Shown here: one piece after another, positions 9,502 through 17,642 of the stretch
Layout: each line of letters starts with the position of its first letter
How positions within the stretch are numbered: the first letter of the stretch is position 1
Assembly (NCBI GenBank): GCA_024275635.1
Contig: JAJRYT010000085.1
Location: 1-64,000, forward strand
Reading direction: 5' to 3'
Length of the DNA: 64,000 nt
From: Chloroflexota bacterium
GTDB lineage: Bacteria; Chloroflexota; Anaerolineae; Promineifilales; Promineifilaceae
Translations under genes and position numbers: made by a program
Notes under the pieces: model-generated
The model's database searches: none
What the model saw: only the letters and a program-made list of their open reading frames with translations
Told to the model about the DNA's origin: nothing

Positions 9502-9582
9502 ATGAGGCTCAACATCGCCTGGAAAAGAGTGATCCAACAATATAAAACGATGATTGCAGGTATTGTACCTGATTATTATTAA
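9502..9582 (+). CDS. 26-residue leader-like small ORF before the pyr operon
   Basis: ATG 9502 is preceded by AAGAGGAG at ideal spacing, one of the best ribosome sites in the window. The ORF encodes MRLNIAWKRVIQQY followed by KTMIAGIVPDYY and stops at 9580-9582. The stop lies one base before a rho-independent terminator. The layout of promoter, leader peptide, terminator, then pyrC-pyrB resembles the pyrBI attenuator of enteric bacteria, where coupled translation lets polymerase pass the terminator when UTP is low. It may instead be an independent small protein; no similarity is recognised. Confidence 0.6.
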   Translation: MRLNIAWKRVIQQYKTMIAGIVPDYY

Positions 9583-9583
9583 T

Positions 9584-9615
9584 GGCCTGATCCTTTTGGA
9601 TCGGGCTTTTTTTTT
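9584..9615 (+). terminator. Rho-independent terminator, putative pyr attenuator
   Basis: GCCTGATCC pairs with GGATCGGGC (one G-T/bulge position) around a TTTT loop and is followed by nine T residues. It lies between the leader ORF and pyrC. Confidence 0.8.
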
Positions 9616-9690
9616 GCCTGAGGGACTGTCAGGTAGTCGAATAGTCATGCCGGCTGCGAGACTACAAGACTGCCCAACTACAAGACCAAT

Positions 9691-10749
9691 ATGAACTTAC
9701 CTGGACTGATTGACGTACATACCCACCTGCGCGTGCCGGGCGGGGAACATAAGGAAGATTTTGCCACGGGAACGGCCGCTGCCCTGGCCGGCGGCATCAC
9801 GATGGTATTGGGAATGCCCAATACCTCGCCGCCGCTGTCCACGCCGGAGGCGCTGGAAGCGGCGCGCGCCCAGGCGCAGGCGGACGCCCGCTGTGATGTG
9901 GGTCTGTTCGCCGGCGCCAGCCCGGAGCAAATCGCATATCTGCCTGAACTGGCGCGTCATGCCATCGCGCTAAAAATCTATCTCAACGACACCTTTGGCC
10001 CGCTGCGAGTGGAAGATGTGCCTACGCTGCGGGCCTGCTTCCAAACCTGGCCCCGCCACAAAATGATCGCCATGCACGCGGAGAAGCAAAGCGTGGCCGT
10101 GGGAATTGGCCTGGCGGCAGCCTATGATCGTCCTGTTCACTTTTGCCACATCAGCCGCCGCGAGGAGATCGAACTGATCGCCGACGCCAAAATGCGCGGC
10201 CTGCCAGTGACGTGCGAAGTGACGCCGCATCACTTGTTCCTGACAGAGGCGGATGCGGTTCGATTAGGCCCATTGGGCGATATGCGCCCGGTGTTAGGCA
10301 CGGCAGATGATGTTGCCGCGTTATGGGAGCGCCTGAATGATACGATTGACTGCATTGCGACGGATCACGCGCCGCATACGTTGGCCGAAAAACATTCGGC
10401 CAACGCGCCGCCCGGTGTGCCTGGTTTGGAGACATCGCTGGCGTTGATGTTGACGGCCGTTACCCAAAACCGCCTTACCCTCGCCCGCCTCATCGAACTG
10501 ATGCATACCAATCCCCGGCGAATCTACAACCTGCCCGAACAGCCGGACACGCAAGTCGAAGTGGAGATGATGCCAACCGCCATCAACCAGGAAATAATGC
10601 ACAGCAAATGCGGCTGGACGCCTTTCGCCGGGATGACGGTCAACGGGCGGGTGCGGCGCGTCGCCTTGCGCGGCGCGGTTGTGTATGAAGATGGCGAGGT
10701 ATTGGCTGCGCCCGGCAGCGGGCGGGTTATTTCGATGAGTGATGAGTGA
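9691..10749 (+). CDS. pyrC: Dihydroorotase
   Basis: Zinc amidohydrolase that closes carbamoyl-aspartate to dihydroorotate in pyrimidine synthesis. The first metal motif HTHLR is at the N-terminus (DVHTHLRVPGG). The carboxylated lysine is expected in AIALKIYLND, later ligands lie in FCHISRREE and TCEVTPHH, and the catalytic Asp in CIATDHAPH. At 352 residues it is shorter than type I enzymes (~425) and lacks their leading N-terminal strand domain. No Shine-Dalgarno is visible at ATG 9691. pyrB follows after 22 bp, so the two form an operon in the unusual order C-B. Confidence 0.93.
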   Translation: MNLPGLIDVHTHLRVPGGEHKEDFATGTAAALAGGITMVLGMPNTSPPLSTPEALEAARAQAQADARCDVGLFAGASPEQIAYLPELARHAIALKIYLNDTFGPLRVEDVPTLRACFQTWPRHKMIAMHAEKQSVAVGIGLAAAYDRPVHFCHISRREEIELIADAKMRGLPVTCEVTPHHLFLTEADAVRLGPLGDMRPVLGTADDVAALWERLNDTIDCIATDHAPHTLAEKHSANAPPGVPGLETSLALMLTAVTQNRLTLARLIELMHTNPRRIYNLPEQPDTQVEVEMMPTAINQEIMHSKCGWTPFAGMTVNGRVRRVALRGAVVYEDGEVLAAPGSGRVISMSDE

Positions 10750-10771
10750 TGAGTAATCAGGAGAAAGTATT

Positions 10772-11767
10772 ATGGATATAACAACGTTAACCCCTTTATT
10801 CAATTTTGACGAGATGGCAGGCGCTGCCCAAAATAGTAATGGCTTGACCGGGCGGGACATTTTATCAGTCGCCCAATTTGACCGGGAAATGCTGTCGTAC
10901 ATCTTTGCCCGGGGCCGGGAAATGCGCGAAATGGTTCAGCGCGTCGGCGGCGTGGATATGCTGAAGGGCTACGTGCTGGCCTGCCTGTTTTATGAACCCA
11001 GCACACGCACCAGTTCCTCGTTTATTGCCGCGATGGAACGGCTGGGCGGCAGCGTCATTCCCATCACCTCCGGCGTGAAGTTTAGCTCAGTCAGCAAAGG
11101 CGAAACGCTGGCCGATACGGTACGCACATTAGAACAATATGCCGATGCGATTGTCCTGCGCCACCCGGAAATCGGCGCCGCGCAAAAAGCGGCCGATTAT
11201 GCCAGCGTGCCGGTTCTGAATGCCGGCGACGGCGCGGGCGAGCATCCGACACAAGCGCTGTTGGATTTGTTTACGATTCGTGAAGAGTTGGGCCGGGTGG
11301 ATGGGTTGAATGTGGCAATGGTGGGAGATTTGAGATACGGCCGTACCGTCCACTCCCTCACCAAACTACTGCTCCGATACGACGTCAGTCTGCGCTTTGT
11401 CTCCCCCGAAATCTTGCGCCTGCCCCTCAACATCATGAACAAAGTCATTGACGCCAGCGTGGACGTGCGCGAAACCCATGAAGTCGCCGACGTCATTGAA
11501 AACGCCGACGTTTTGTATGTGACTCGCGTCCAAAAAGAACGTTTCTCCGACCTGGCGCAGTACGAAGGGGTAAAAGACCATTACGTCATCACGCCAGATC
11601 TGATGGAAAAAGCCAAAAACAAAATGGTGGTCATGCACCCACTGCCGCGTGTGGGTGAAATTCACTACTCGGTAGACAACGACCCACGCGCCGCTTACTT
11701 CCGCCAGGTAAAAAATGGAATGTTCATTCGAATGGCGCTGTTAGCGGCCGTTTTAGGCAAAGCTTAA
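10772..11767 (+). CDS. pyrB: Aspartate carbamoyltransferase, catalytic subunit
   Basis: Condenses carbamoyl phosphate with aspartate. The carbamoyl-phosphate loop reads STRTSSSF, a variant of the usual STRTRx[11 protein letters not shown] and HPLPRVGEI are also present. The ~35 residues before the core ([10 protein letters not shown]...) are longer than in E. coli PyrB. No PyrI regulatory subunit is next to it. CAGGAG precedes ATG 10772. A short GATGAGT repeat lies in the gap after pyrC. A long hairpin 6 bp downstream ends the operon. Confidence 0.94.
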   Translation: MDITTLTPLFNFDEMAGAAQNSNGLTGRDILSVAQFDREMLSYIFARGREMREMVQRVGGVDMLKGYVLACLFYEPSTRTSSSFIAAMERLGGSVIPITSGVKFSSVSKGETLADTVRTLEQYADAIVLRHPEIGAAQKAADYASVPVLNAGDGAGEHPTQALLDLFTIREELGRVDGLNVAMVGDLRYGRTVHSLTKLLLRYDVSLRFVSPEILRLPLNIMNKVIDASVDVRETHEVADVIENADVLYVTRVQKERFSDLAQYEGVKDHYVITPDLMEKAKNKMVVMHPLPRVGEIHYSVDNDPRAAYFRQVKNGMFIRMALLAAVLGKA

Positions 11768-11772
11768 ACACA

Positions 11773-11817
11773 GTTGATTTTCCCGGAAACTAACTGGCAG
11801 TTTCCGGGAAAATCAAC
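11773..11817. terminator. Long perfect hairpin between convergent pyrB and ccdA
   Basis: A 19-bp perfect stem begins GTTGATTTTCCCGG and has a 7-nt loop. It sits between two convergent genes and can serve both strands as terminator, using the A/T-rich stem ends in place of a long T-run. Confidence 0.75.
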
Positions 11818-11819
11818 AC

Positions 11820-12484
11820 TCATAACTGCGGTAATAAGTCAGCATAAACGCCAAACAAGCCAATCGCTACCAATAACGCGCCAGAAACCCGAGTCAACAA
11901 ACTATAATTCCGCGTCATCCAGCCGGTAAAACGGCGCTGAAACGGCGCCGCCAGGAAGGGCAGCAGCGCCAACGGCCAACCAAAGCCCAGGCCAAACACA
12001 AAGAAAAGGCCAGACTGCTGCTCAGCGCGGCAAAACTGCCCGCGCCCAGCAAAAAAGCGCTCAAAATAACTGGCCCGGCACAAGGCAGCGTCATCGGCCC
12101 CAACAACAAACCATACACATATGCTCCCACGTAAGGGTTACGTAAAGCCGGGGACTGCACCTGCGCTAACCGATTAAACGGGTTCCGTCCGAATAACATC
12201 AGCACACCCAGCAAGATAATGAGCGCATAAATCAGCGGCAGTAAGATGGGCAAAATCGCGCCAAATGATTGCTGGAGCAGGTATAAGATTCCGCCAATGA
12301 TTGTCATCAGGGTCAACACACCGGCCAGAACCAGTAAGCCCAGCCAGCGGGTAGCATTTTGTGCTCGTTCATTGGTAGCATTGCCCGCCAGGAAAGCAAC
12401 CAAACCCGGGTAAAGCGGCAAAATACAGACGTTAGTCAGAATGGCGCTGTTGCCTAAAACAAACGCTTCTACTAGTTCGCTCAT
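11820..12484 (-). CDS. ccdA: Cytochrome c biogenesis / thiol-disulfide membrane protein CcdA, frameshifted
   Basis: CcdA carries electrons across the membrane to periplasmic thioredoxin-like proteins through two transmembrane cysteines. Both are visible: LTNVCILPLYPGL near the N-terminus and LPCAGPVILSAF in the middle. Several hydrophobic helices surround them. The frame breaks near 12003-12008. The first frame goes astray after SSSLAF, and the other frame continues with FFVFGLGFGWPLALLPFL to the end at 11820. One missing T (A on the plus strand) in the TTTTCTTT stretch would repair it, so this may be a sequencing slip. It starts 3 bp after the thioredoxin-like lipoprotein gene. Confidence 0.85.
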
Positions 12485-12487
12485 TGT

Positions 12488-13225
12488 TTAGCCTCGCACC
12501 GCTTCTAGCTGCTGCAAAATCTGATCGACTGACTCAATGCCAGTCACCAGGTCAGTAAACGACCCATCAGGGCGAATGACAAAGTGGGGCGTGGAGGGGG
12601 CGCTGGTGATGCTGCGGCCAAAGGCGGTCGCTAATTCTTGCAGCAGTTCCGGGGTCATCACGGCGAAAGTCCAATCATAACCATAATCACTTTGATATTG
12701 GGCTAATTCGTCGTCGCTAATGTTAGTCTCTAAACTTAACCCGATGAAAACCACGTTGTCATCGCCGATTTGGGCGCGGGCGTCGCGGACGTTGCCTAAT
12801 TGGCGGCGGCAGTTGGTACACCAGGTCGCCATTGGTTCAACAAAGACGGCCTTCCCGGCAAAATCGGCCAGGGTGAATGCTTCGCCAGTGCGGGCGTCGG
12901 TCAATGGTATTTGCTGCCAGGCGGATAGTTCAGTATCAACGGTCATCGCCTCGTCTTCCTGGCTTGCTATCGTCCCATCACTTCCGGCTATATTGTCGTG
13001 GTTGTCTGAGGACATCATTTCGTCGCCATCGCCCATAGCAGCATCAGTCATGTTGTCTTCTTTCTCTTCCATCATGGCTTCGTCATCAGGATTGGACATG
13101 ACATCGGCCGGTTGACCTGCTGCACCGTTTACAGCGACGACAGCCTGTTCTGCCTGAGTACTCGTGCAAGCCGTCAGGATAAACAGCCCGATGAAAGCGA
13201 TGATCATGTAATTGAATTTTTTCAT
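12488..13225 (-). CDS. Thioredoxin-like lipoprotein (TlpA/ResA type)
   Basis: A lipoprotein signal with lipobox LTAC at residues ~17-20 precedes a ~90-residue linker rich in Asp, Glu and Met (repeats such as DDEAMMEEKED). The redox domain carries MATWCTNCRRQL, a CxxC active site in the TlpA/ResA position. It should work outside the membrane, reducing apocytochrome or other disulfides with electrons from the adjacent CcdA. The Met-rich acidic linker could bind metal, but this is speculation. Confidence 0.85.
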   Translation of the reverse strand: MKKFNYMIIAFIGLFILTACTSTQAEQAVVAVNGAAGQPADVMSNPDDEAMMEEKEDNMTDAAMGDGDEMMSSDNHDNIAGSDGTIASQEDEAMTVDTELSAWQQIPLTDARTGEAFTLADFAGKAVFVEPMATWCTNCRRQLGNVRDARAQIGDDNVVFIGLSLETNISDDELAQYQSDYGYDWTFAVMTPELLQELATAFGRSITSAPSTPHFVIRPDGSFTDLVTGIESVDQILQQLEAVRG

Positions 13226-13410
13226 TCTACTCTACTCCTTGCTTGATTTGAATTAAGGTACGTGGGAAATAGCTTCCGCACGTTGATTCAGCCGGCATTG
13301 CGCCGCGCGAAGAGTAGTATAAGCAGAATGTATTACTGGAAAATGTGGGAAAGATTACGTGAATATTACAAAATGTCTTTAGATAGGCCCTGACTATAAA
13401 ACAATCCCTA

Positions 13411-13437
13411 TTGCCAACTGCCCCGCTCTGGTATAAT
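13411..13437 (+). promoter_or_regulatory. Predicted promoter for the adenylate cyclase gene
   Basis: TTGCCA (13411-13416) and a perfect TATAAT (13432-13437) are separated by 15 bp, slightly short. The rest of the 360-bp gap 13226-13585 shows no convincing gene. Confidence 0.45.
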
Positions 13438-13585
13438 CTAAACGAAATATACTTGTTAGGATAATAACGAAACAGCCTGGCAGGTAGTTGCAGTGCTATC
13501 ATAACTGCCTGTGGGGCGGCCGTTTTCCTGATGTACATAGATTTCTGCGCATCAGGCATTGTAAGTCAGCAGCGAGGGTAACCCT

Positions 13586-15316
13586 TTGGACAATCCATCT
13601 ACCACTCAAATCCAAACCAACTTGAAAGAACTACGCCAACTCATTGACCAATTAGGCGGTACGGTAGACCGGCAGCAGCAAACGCTCATCATGACCCGCG
13701 CCGACTTAAATAAACAGGCAGCCGACCAAACAAGCGATGAACTGGCTCGTCTGCTCGTTTACGTCCGGCGTAATATCGAAGATTTAGAACGGCGCGTCAA
13801 AGCTGAAGAGAAAGAACGCGCCCAACTCAACGCGCTGCAGGAAGTAGGCGCTGCCATCAACTCATCTCTCGATCTCACTCAAGTACTCAGCTTCGTGATG
13901 GACGCCATTATTCGGCTGACCAAAGCCGAGCGGGCGATGCTCCTCCTTACCGACCAGGAAACAGAGCAGATGGAAGTCCAGGTAGCCCGCAATATGGATA
14001 AGGAGACCATTGAGAAATCGGCTTCTTTTGAAATTAGCCGCAGCATTGTGAAAACTGTCGCTGAAACCGGCGCGCCGGTTGTCACGATGAATGCTCAATC
14101 TGACCCGCGATTTGCGGCGCAAGAAAGTATTATTAGCTATAATCTGCGCTCCATCTTATGCGTGCCGCTCAAACATAAAGAAAGTATTATCGGGGTTATT
14201 TACGCTGATAATCGGGTTGCCTCTGGACTCTTTGTTGACGCCGATCGGGATTTGCTTGCCGCTTTCGGCAACCAGGCCGCCATTGCCATTGAGAACGCGC
14301 GCCTTTTCCGTGAAACCCGCGAACAAAAAGAACTGCTTGACAATGTATTTGCTTCCATCGCCAGCGGCGTGATGACGGTTGATCCAGACGATCAAATTGC
14401 CCTTTACAACCAGGCTGCTGAACGCATATTGGGCGTACCGGCCGATTCAGTTATGAGTCATTCCTATCAAACTGTATTGGAGATGCTGGGCCTTCCCGTC
14501 GCCCCAATGGTGGGCGAAGTCAGAGCTAATGGCAATACACAAAATCGTGAAATGGATATTGTTATTAGCAAACGGCCGGGACTGACTACCCTCAATATGA
14601 CATTCTCTCCGCTCCGATCTGAAGAAGTACAGGAGACTTTGGGTGTGGCAATGGTACTTGACGACGTTTCCGAGAAAAAACGGCTGGAAAGCGTGCGCCG
14701 GTATCTCCCCCCGGCGTTGGTGGATCAGGTGCGCGACCTGGATGCGGCGCAACGGCCGCAGCGGCGCGATGTGACTGTATTTTTTGCCGATGTACGCGGG
14801 TTCAGTACGTTTAGCGAAAACCTTGACCCGGAGAAGCTGATTCAAATCATCAATGGCTATTTTACGCTGGCCGTACAGGGCATTACGCATTACCAGGGGC
14901 TGACGGATAAATTCATGGGAGATGCGGTGATGGCTTTATTCAACACGCCGCTCAATCCGCAGGAAGACCATATTGAGCGTTGTGTACGCACGGCGCTAAT
15001 GATAAAGGAAAAAATGCTGGCCTACCATGCCAATTTGCCTGAGGAACGGCGTCTGCATTTTGGTACGGGTATTCATACGGGCGAAGCAGTTATTGGCAAT
15101 GTAGGCAGCCATTTGCGTAAAGATTATTCGGCAATCGGTGATGCCGTGAATATGGCTAAACGGGTACAAGAGTCGGCCAAACCCGGTCAGATTCTTATTA
15201 GTGAAGATGCTTATCGGCAGGTGAAGGATTGGGTTGTGGTATCGCCGCTGCCACCCATGCGGGTAAAGGGCCGGCAAGCATTGGAACAGATTTATGAGCT
15301 GTTAGGTACAAAATAA
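13586..15316 (+). CDS. GAF-PAS class III adenylate cyclase
   Basis: 576 residues: an N-terminal coiled coil (~1-80), a GAF domain (~80-240), a PAS domain (~250-365) and a class III cyclase domain (~380-575). The metal-binding segment is FFADVRGFSTFS. TDKFMGDAVMALF supplies the Lys, and DYSAIGDAVNMAKRVQ the Asp, that select ATP, so cAMP rather than cGMP is predicted. The protein looks cytoplasmic. Translation starts at TTG 13586, preceded by GAGGG; no ATG is well placed. Confidence 0.85.
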   Translation: MDNPSTTQIQTNLKELRQLIDQLGGTVDRQQQTLIMTRADLNKQAADQTSDELARLLVYVRRNIEDLERRVKAEEKERAQLNALQEVGAAINSSLDLTQVLSFVMDAIIRLTKAERAMLLLTDQETEQMEVQVARNMDKETIEKSASFEISRSIVKTVAETGAPVVTMNAQSDPRFAAQESIISYNLRSILCVPLKHKESIIGVIYADNRVASGLFVDADRDLLAAFGNQAAIAIENARLFRETREQKELLDNVFASIASGVMTVDPDDQIALYNQAAERILGVPADSVMSHSYQTVLEMLGLPVAPMVGEVRANGNTQNREMDIVISKRPGLTTLNMTFSPLRSEEVQETLGVAMVLDDVSEKKRLESVRRYLPPALVDQVRDLDAAQRPQRRDVTVFFADVRGFSTFSENLDPEKLIQIINGYFTLAVQGITHYQGLTDKFMGDAVMALFNTPLNPQEDHIERCVRTALMIKEKMLAYHANLPEERRLHFGTGIHTGEAVIGNVGSHLRKDYSAIGDAVNMAKRVQESAKPGQILISEDAYRQVKDWVVVSPLPPMRVKGRQALEQIYELLGTK

Positions 15317-15360
15317 CGGCCGTTTCCCAACGACCTTTTCCCCATCTACCTTTGATTGTA

Positions 15361-15391
15361 TAGGACGCTTATTAAATCGTCCTATTTTTTT
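15361..15391 (+). terminator. Rho-independent terminator after the cyclase gene
   Basis: TAGGACG and CGTCCTA form a 7-bp stem followed by seven T residues. Confidence 0.85.
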
Positions 15392-15407
15392 GCGCATATC
15401 TACTATC

Positions 15408-15436
15408 TTGACGCTCTATTGGGCCTATGGTAGACT
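15408..15436 (+). promoter_or_regulatory. Predicted sigma-70 promoter for the LysM lipoprotein gene
   Basis: TTGACG (15408-15413) and TAGACT (15431-15436) have the ideal 17-bp spacing, directly after the preceding terminator. Confidence 0.6.
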
Positions 15437-15521
15437 ACATTATGTTGACTTGGCAGTTACGGCCGTCCACCCAACTATTGAATCTATGAAAACGCCCTTG
15501 ATTTGAAATAAGGAGGCCATT

Positions 15522-16196
15522 GTGAAACACTTACCTTTCACTCGCCATTGGTTGGTTTTTACTATCATTTTTTTATTGGCTTTATCTGCTTGCGAACGTC
15601 CTGTCCCCAGGGAGAACACACCCTAATCGCCCGATGCAGCGCCAACAACCGAGGTGATCATCATTCCCACCGCACCGCCAGTAGTAGACACCGCCGCGAC
15701 CGCCGCGGCAATTGATGCCGGCGGAACCGGCGATGCAACGACAGATACGTCAGCCGGGGATACCGCTGATTCCACCAACACAACAGATACGCCAGCTGAG
15801 ACACCGGCCGCAACGCCACCGGAACAAGCGACTATAGAAGCAGGCGGACCGGTTACCCACGTGGTAAAAACTGGGGAAACACTAGGCGAAATCGCACAGT
15901 TATATAATGTTTCCATTGAAGAAATCGCTGCTGCCAATGGCATTACGAATTTTGATTCGTTAGATGTCGGTCAAGAACTGATCATTCAGACTGGCGCTGC
16001 CAACAGTGGAGACAATGGAAACGCCAATACGCCCCCCGGCGCTGGCGAGCAAGTACATATCGTCCAGGCGGGGGACAATCTGTTCCGGATTGGCTTGCGT
16101 TATGGCTTCACGGCCGAAGAATTGGCCGCATACAATAACATCTCTAATGTAGCCCGCATTGATGTAGGACAAGTTATCAAGATTCCGCCGAAGTAG
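15522..16196 (+). pseudogene. LysM-domain lipoprotein interrupted by an in-frame TAA
   Basis: GTG 15522 has a perfect AAGGAGG. It opens a lipoprotein signal (MKHLPFTRHWLVF..., lipobox LSAC) that stops at TAA 15624-15626 after only 34 residues. The same frame continues without another stop through a Thr/Ala/Pro-rich linker and two LysM domains. These are HVVKTGETLGEIAQLYNVS and VHIVQAGDNLFRIGLRYG, each ending in a DVGQ segment. Without the stop this would be an ordinary surface-anchored peptidoglycan-binding lipoprotein of 224 codons. It is a recent nonsense mutation, a sequencing error, or a read-through or restart case; GTG 15651 is a possible restart. Confidence 0.75.
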
Positions 16197-16220
16197 TAAC
16201 GCTCAGAGATATTCCCATTG

Positions 16221-16321
16221 GTAACCGTTCAGCCGCCAACAGACTTTTGAAGTTTTGCAGTCGAGTACACAACCACACATAGCGCCAAAACTTCAAAAGT
16301 CTCCAGGGGGGAGTGAACGCT
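16221..16321. mobile_element. MITE-like element, copy 1
   Basis: About 100 bp with imperfect terminal inverted repeats (TAACCGTTCAG / CTGAACGCTTA-like) and an internal inverted repeat AGACTTTTGAAGTTTTG / CAAAACTTCAAAAGTCT. It is almost identical to the copy at 17449. ATTCCCATTG flanks it on both sides (16211-16220 and 16323-16332), which looks like a target-site duplication. It carries no gene. Confidence 0.8.
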
Positions 16322-16329
16322 TATTCCCA

Positions 16330-16866
16330 TTGAGTGACAAACAGTCTGATATTATTTGGCAGAAGGACGGTTCATGGCGATTACGGGTGGAAACGGTCGT
16401 TTTACCCAACACCCCGCCATTTGAACGCGCCTATATCGAACATCCCGGCGCAGTGGCGCTAATTCCGCTGCGACAGACTGGCGGCGAGCCGGAGATATTG
16501 ATGCTGCGCCAATACCGGCGCGCTTTAGACCAGATCATTTTGGAACTCCCGGCCGGCACACGCGGCTGGGAGGAGGATTGGCTGGCCTGCGCCCAACGCG
16601 AATTACAGGAAGAGACCGGCTTTCGAGCTAAATCGCTCACTTTTCTGGGGGAGGTTTGGCCAGCCCCCGGCGTGTCCAACGAGTTGATGCGGCTCTATCT
16701 GGCGACAGAACTGCAGCCTGATCCTTTGCCGCAGGATGTGGATGAAGAAATCGAACTCCAGCCGATGCGCCTATCTGAACTGGCGGCGATGGCGCGTGAC
16801 GGCCGTATCCGCGATGCCAAGAGCATCATCGGCATTTTACGCACAATCGAATACCTCCAACAGTAA
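16330..16866 (+). CDS. NUDIX hydrolase (ADP-ribose pyrophosphatase-like)
   Basis: The Nudix box is complete: GTRGWEEDWLACAQRELQEE followed by TGF, fitting G-x5-E-x7-REUxEExGU. It follows EHPGAVALIPL and LRQYRRALDQIILELPAG, typical of ADP-ribose and related nucleoside-diphosphate sugar pyrophosphatases. TTG 16330 is proposed as start because it gives 178 residues and conserved-looking sequence. The open frame continues upstream to 16255, but that part is MITE sequence. The element may have displaced the original upstream region, and no good ribosome site is visible for TTG 16330. Confidence 0.82.
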   Translation: MSDKQSDIIWQKDGSWRLRVETVVLPNTPPFERAYIEHPGAVALIPLRQTGGEPEILMLRQYRRALDQIILELPAGTRGWEEDWLACAQRELQEETGFRAKSLTFLGEVWPAPGVSNELMRLYLATELQPDPLPQDVDEEIELQPMRLSELAAMARDGRIRDAKSIIGILRTIEYLQQ

Positions 16867-16932
16867 TGGTACAGGGTAATCATTCACTCCCCAGTCTCTA
16901 GCCCCAAGAAGTCAATTTTAGACGTTAACTTT

Positions 16933-16960
16933 TTGCCTTCCCCTCTCTACTCGCTATAAT
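16933..16960 (+). promoter_or_regulatory. Promoter of the Fur-family gene
   Basis: TTGCCT (16933-16938) and a perfect TATAAT (16955-16960) are 16 bp apart. Confidence 0.6.
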
Positions 16961-16972
16961 ACGTTCTCCTTT

Positions 16973-16990
16973 ATTGCGAATAATTGCAAT
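16973..16990. promoter_or_regulatory. Palindromic operator candidate for the Fur-family regulator
   Basis: ATTGC-N8-GCAAT (ATTGCGAATAATTGCAAT) lies just downstream of the expected transcription start and before ATG 17013. This placement suits autorepression by the metal-sensing regulator. Confidence 0.4.
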
Positions 16991-17012
16991 AACATCATTT
17001 TGTAATAATACT

Positions 17013-17447
17013 ATGACGCATCATACACTTGATTACAAACAACGCCTCCATAAACAAGGTTGCCGCCTGACGCCGCAGCGTCAAATCATCCTGGACACTA
17101 TTTGCGCGATGGACGGCCATGCTACCGCCAATGAAATCTATGCCCGCGTTCATGCCGATATGCCAGCCATCAACCGGGCCACTGTATACCGGACGCTCGC
17201 CTTTTTTTGTGATCTACAGGTACTCGGCTCCGGCAAGATTGACGGCAAAACGATATACGAAATCGCCGCCCCTACCCCGCATCACCATCTAGTTTGCCGC
17301 CAATGCGGGCAAGTAGACACACTAGACAACCTCCATTTTGAACAACTAACCGGGCATTTGATTGCTGAACATAACTTCCAGCCTGATATCAACCATTTAA
17401 CAATTTCTGGTCTCTGCGCGAACTGTCAGCAAGGGAACAAAGCGTAG
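17013..17447 (+). CDS. Fur-family metal-responsive repressor
   Basis: 144 residues. The winged-helix N-terminus includes GCRLTPQRQIILDTI and NRATVYRTLAFF (recognition helix). The metal region has HHHLVCRQCG and a final LCANCQQ, giving two CxxC pairs for structural zinc. Fur paralogues sense Fe, Zn, Ni, Mn or peroxide. The nickel/cobalt ECF transporter just downstream makes a Nur- or Zur-like role plausible but not proven. ATG 17013 is chosen; the open frame upstream of it covers the operator. Confidence 0.85.
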   Translation: MTHHTLDYKQRLHKQGCRLTPQRQIILDTICAMDGHATANEIYARVHADMPAINRATVYRTLAFFCDLQVLGSGKIDGKTIYEIAAPTPHHHLVCRQCGQVDTLDNLHFEQLTGHLIAEHNFQPDINHLTISGLCANCQQGNKA

Positions 17448-17448
17448 C

Positions 17449-17551
17449 GTAACCGTTCAGCCGCCAACAGACTTTTGAAGTTTTGCAGTCGAGTACACAA
17501 CCACACATAGCGTCAAAACTTCAAAAGTCTCCGGGGGGAGTGAATGCTTAC
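17449..17551. mobile_element. MITE-like element, copy 2
   Basis: Near-identical to copy 1, with the same inverted repeat AGACTTTTGAAG / CTTCAAAAGTCT and the same ends. AGCGTAGC flanks it on both sides (17441-17448 and 17552-17559), an apparent 8-bp target duplication. It begins immediately after the Fur-family stop codon, separating this gene from the transporter genes. Confidence 0.8.
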
Positions 17552-17642
17552 AGCGTAGCAAAATAACAGAGTGGCCGTGCGACAAAGCGCCGAACAACCT
17601 GGCAACCTCGCCACTCCGTGCCTACTTTCAAAGGAACATGTC

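Noticed and set aside
13227-13559. Minus-strand ORF of 110 codons
   Set aside because: No ribosome site, no domain, and it overlaps the promoter region; treated as non-coding.
17560-17642. Riboswitch before cbiM
   Set aside because: A GAGTGGC/GCCACTC pair is present, but no cobalamin-box or other known riboswitch core is recognisable.
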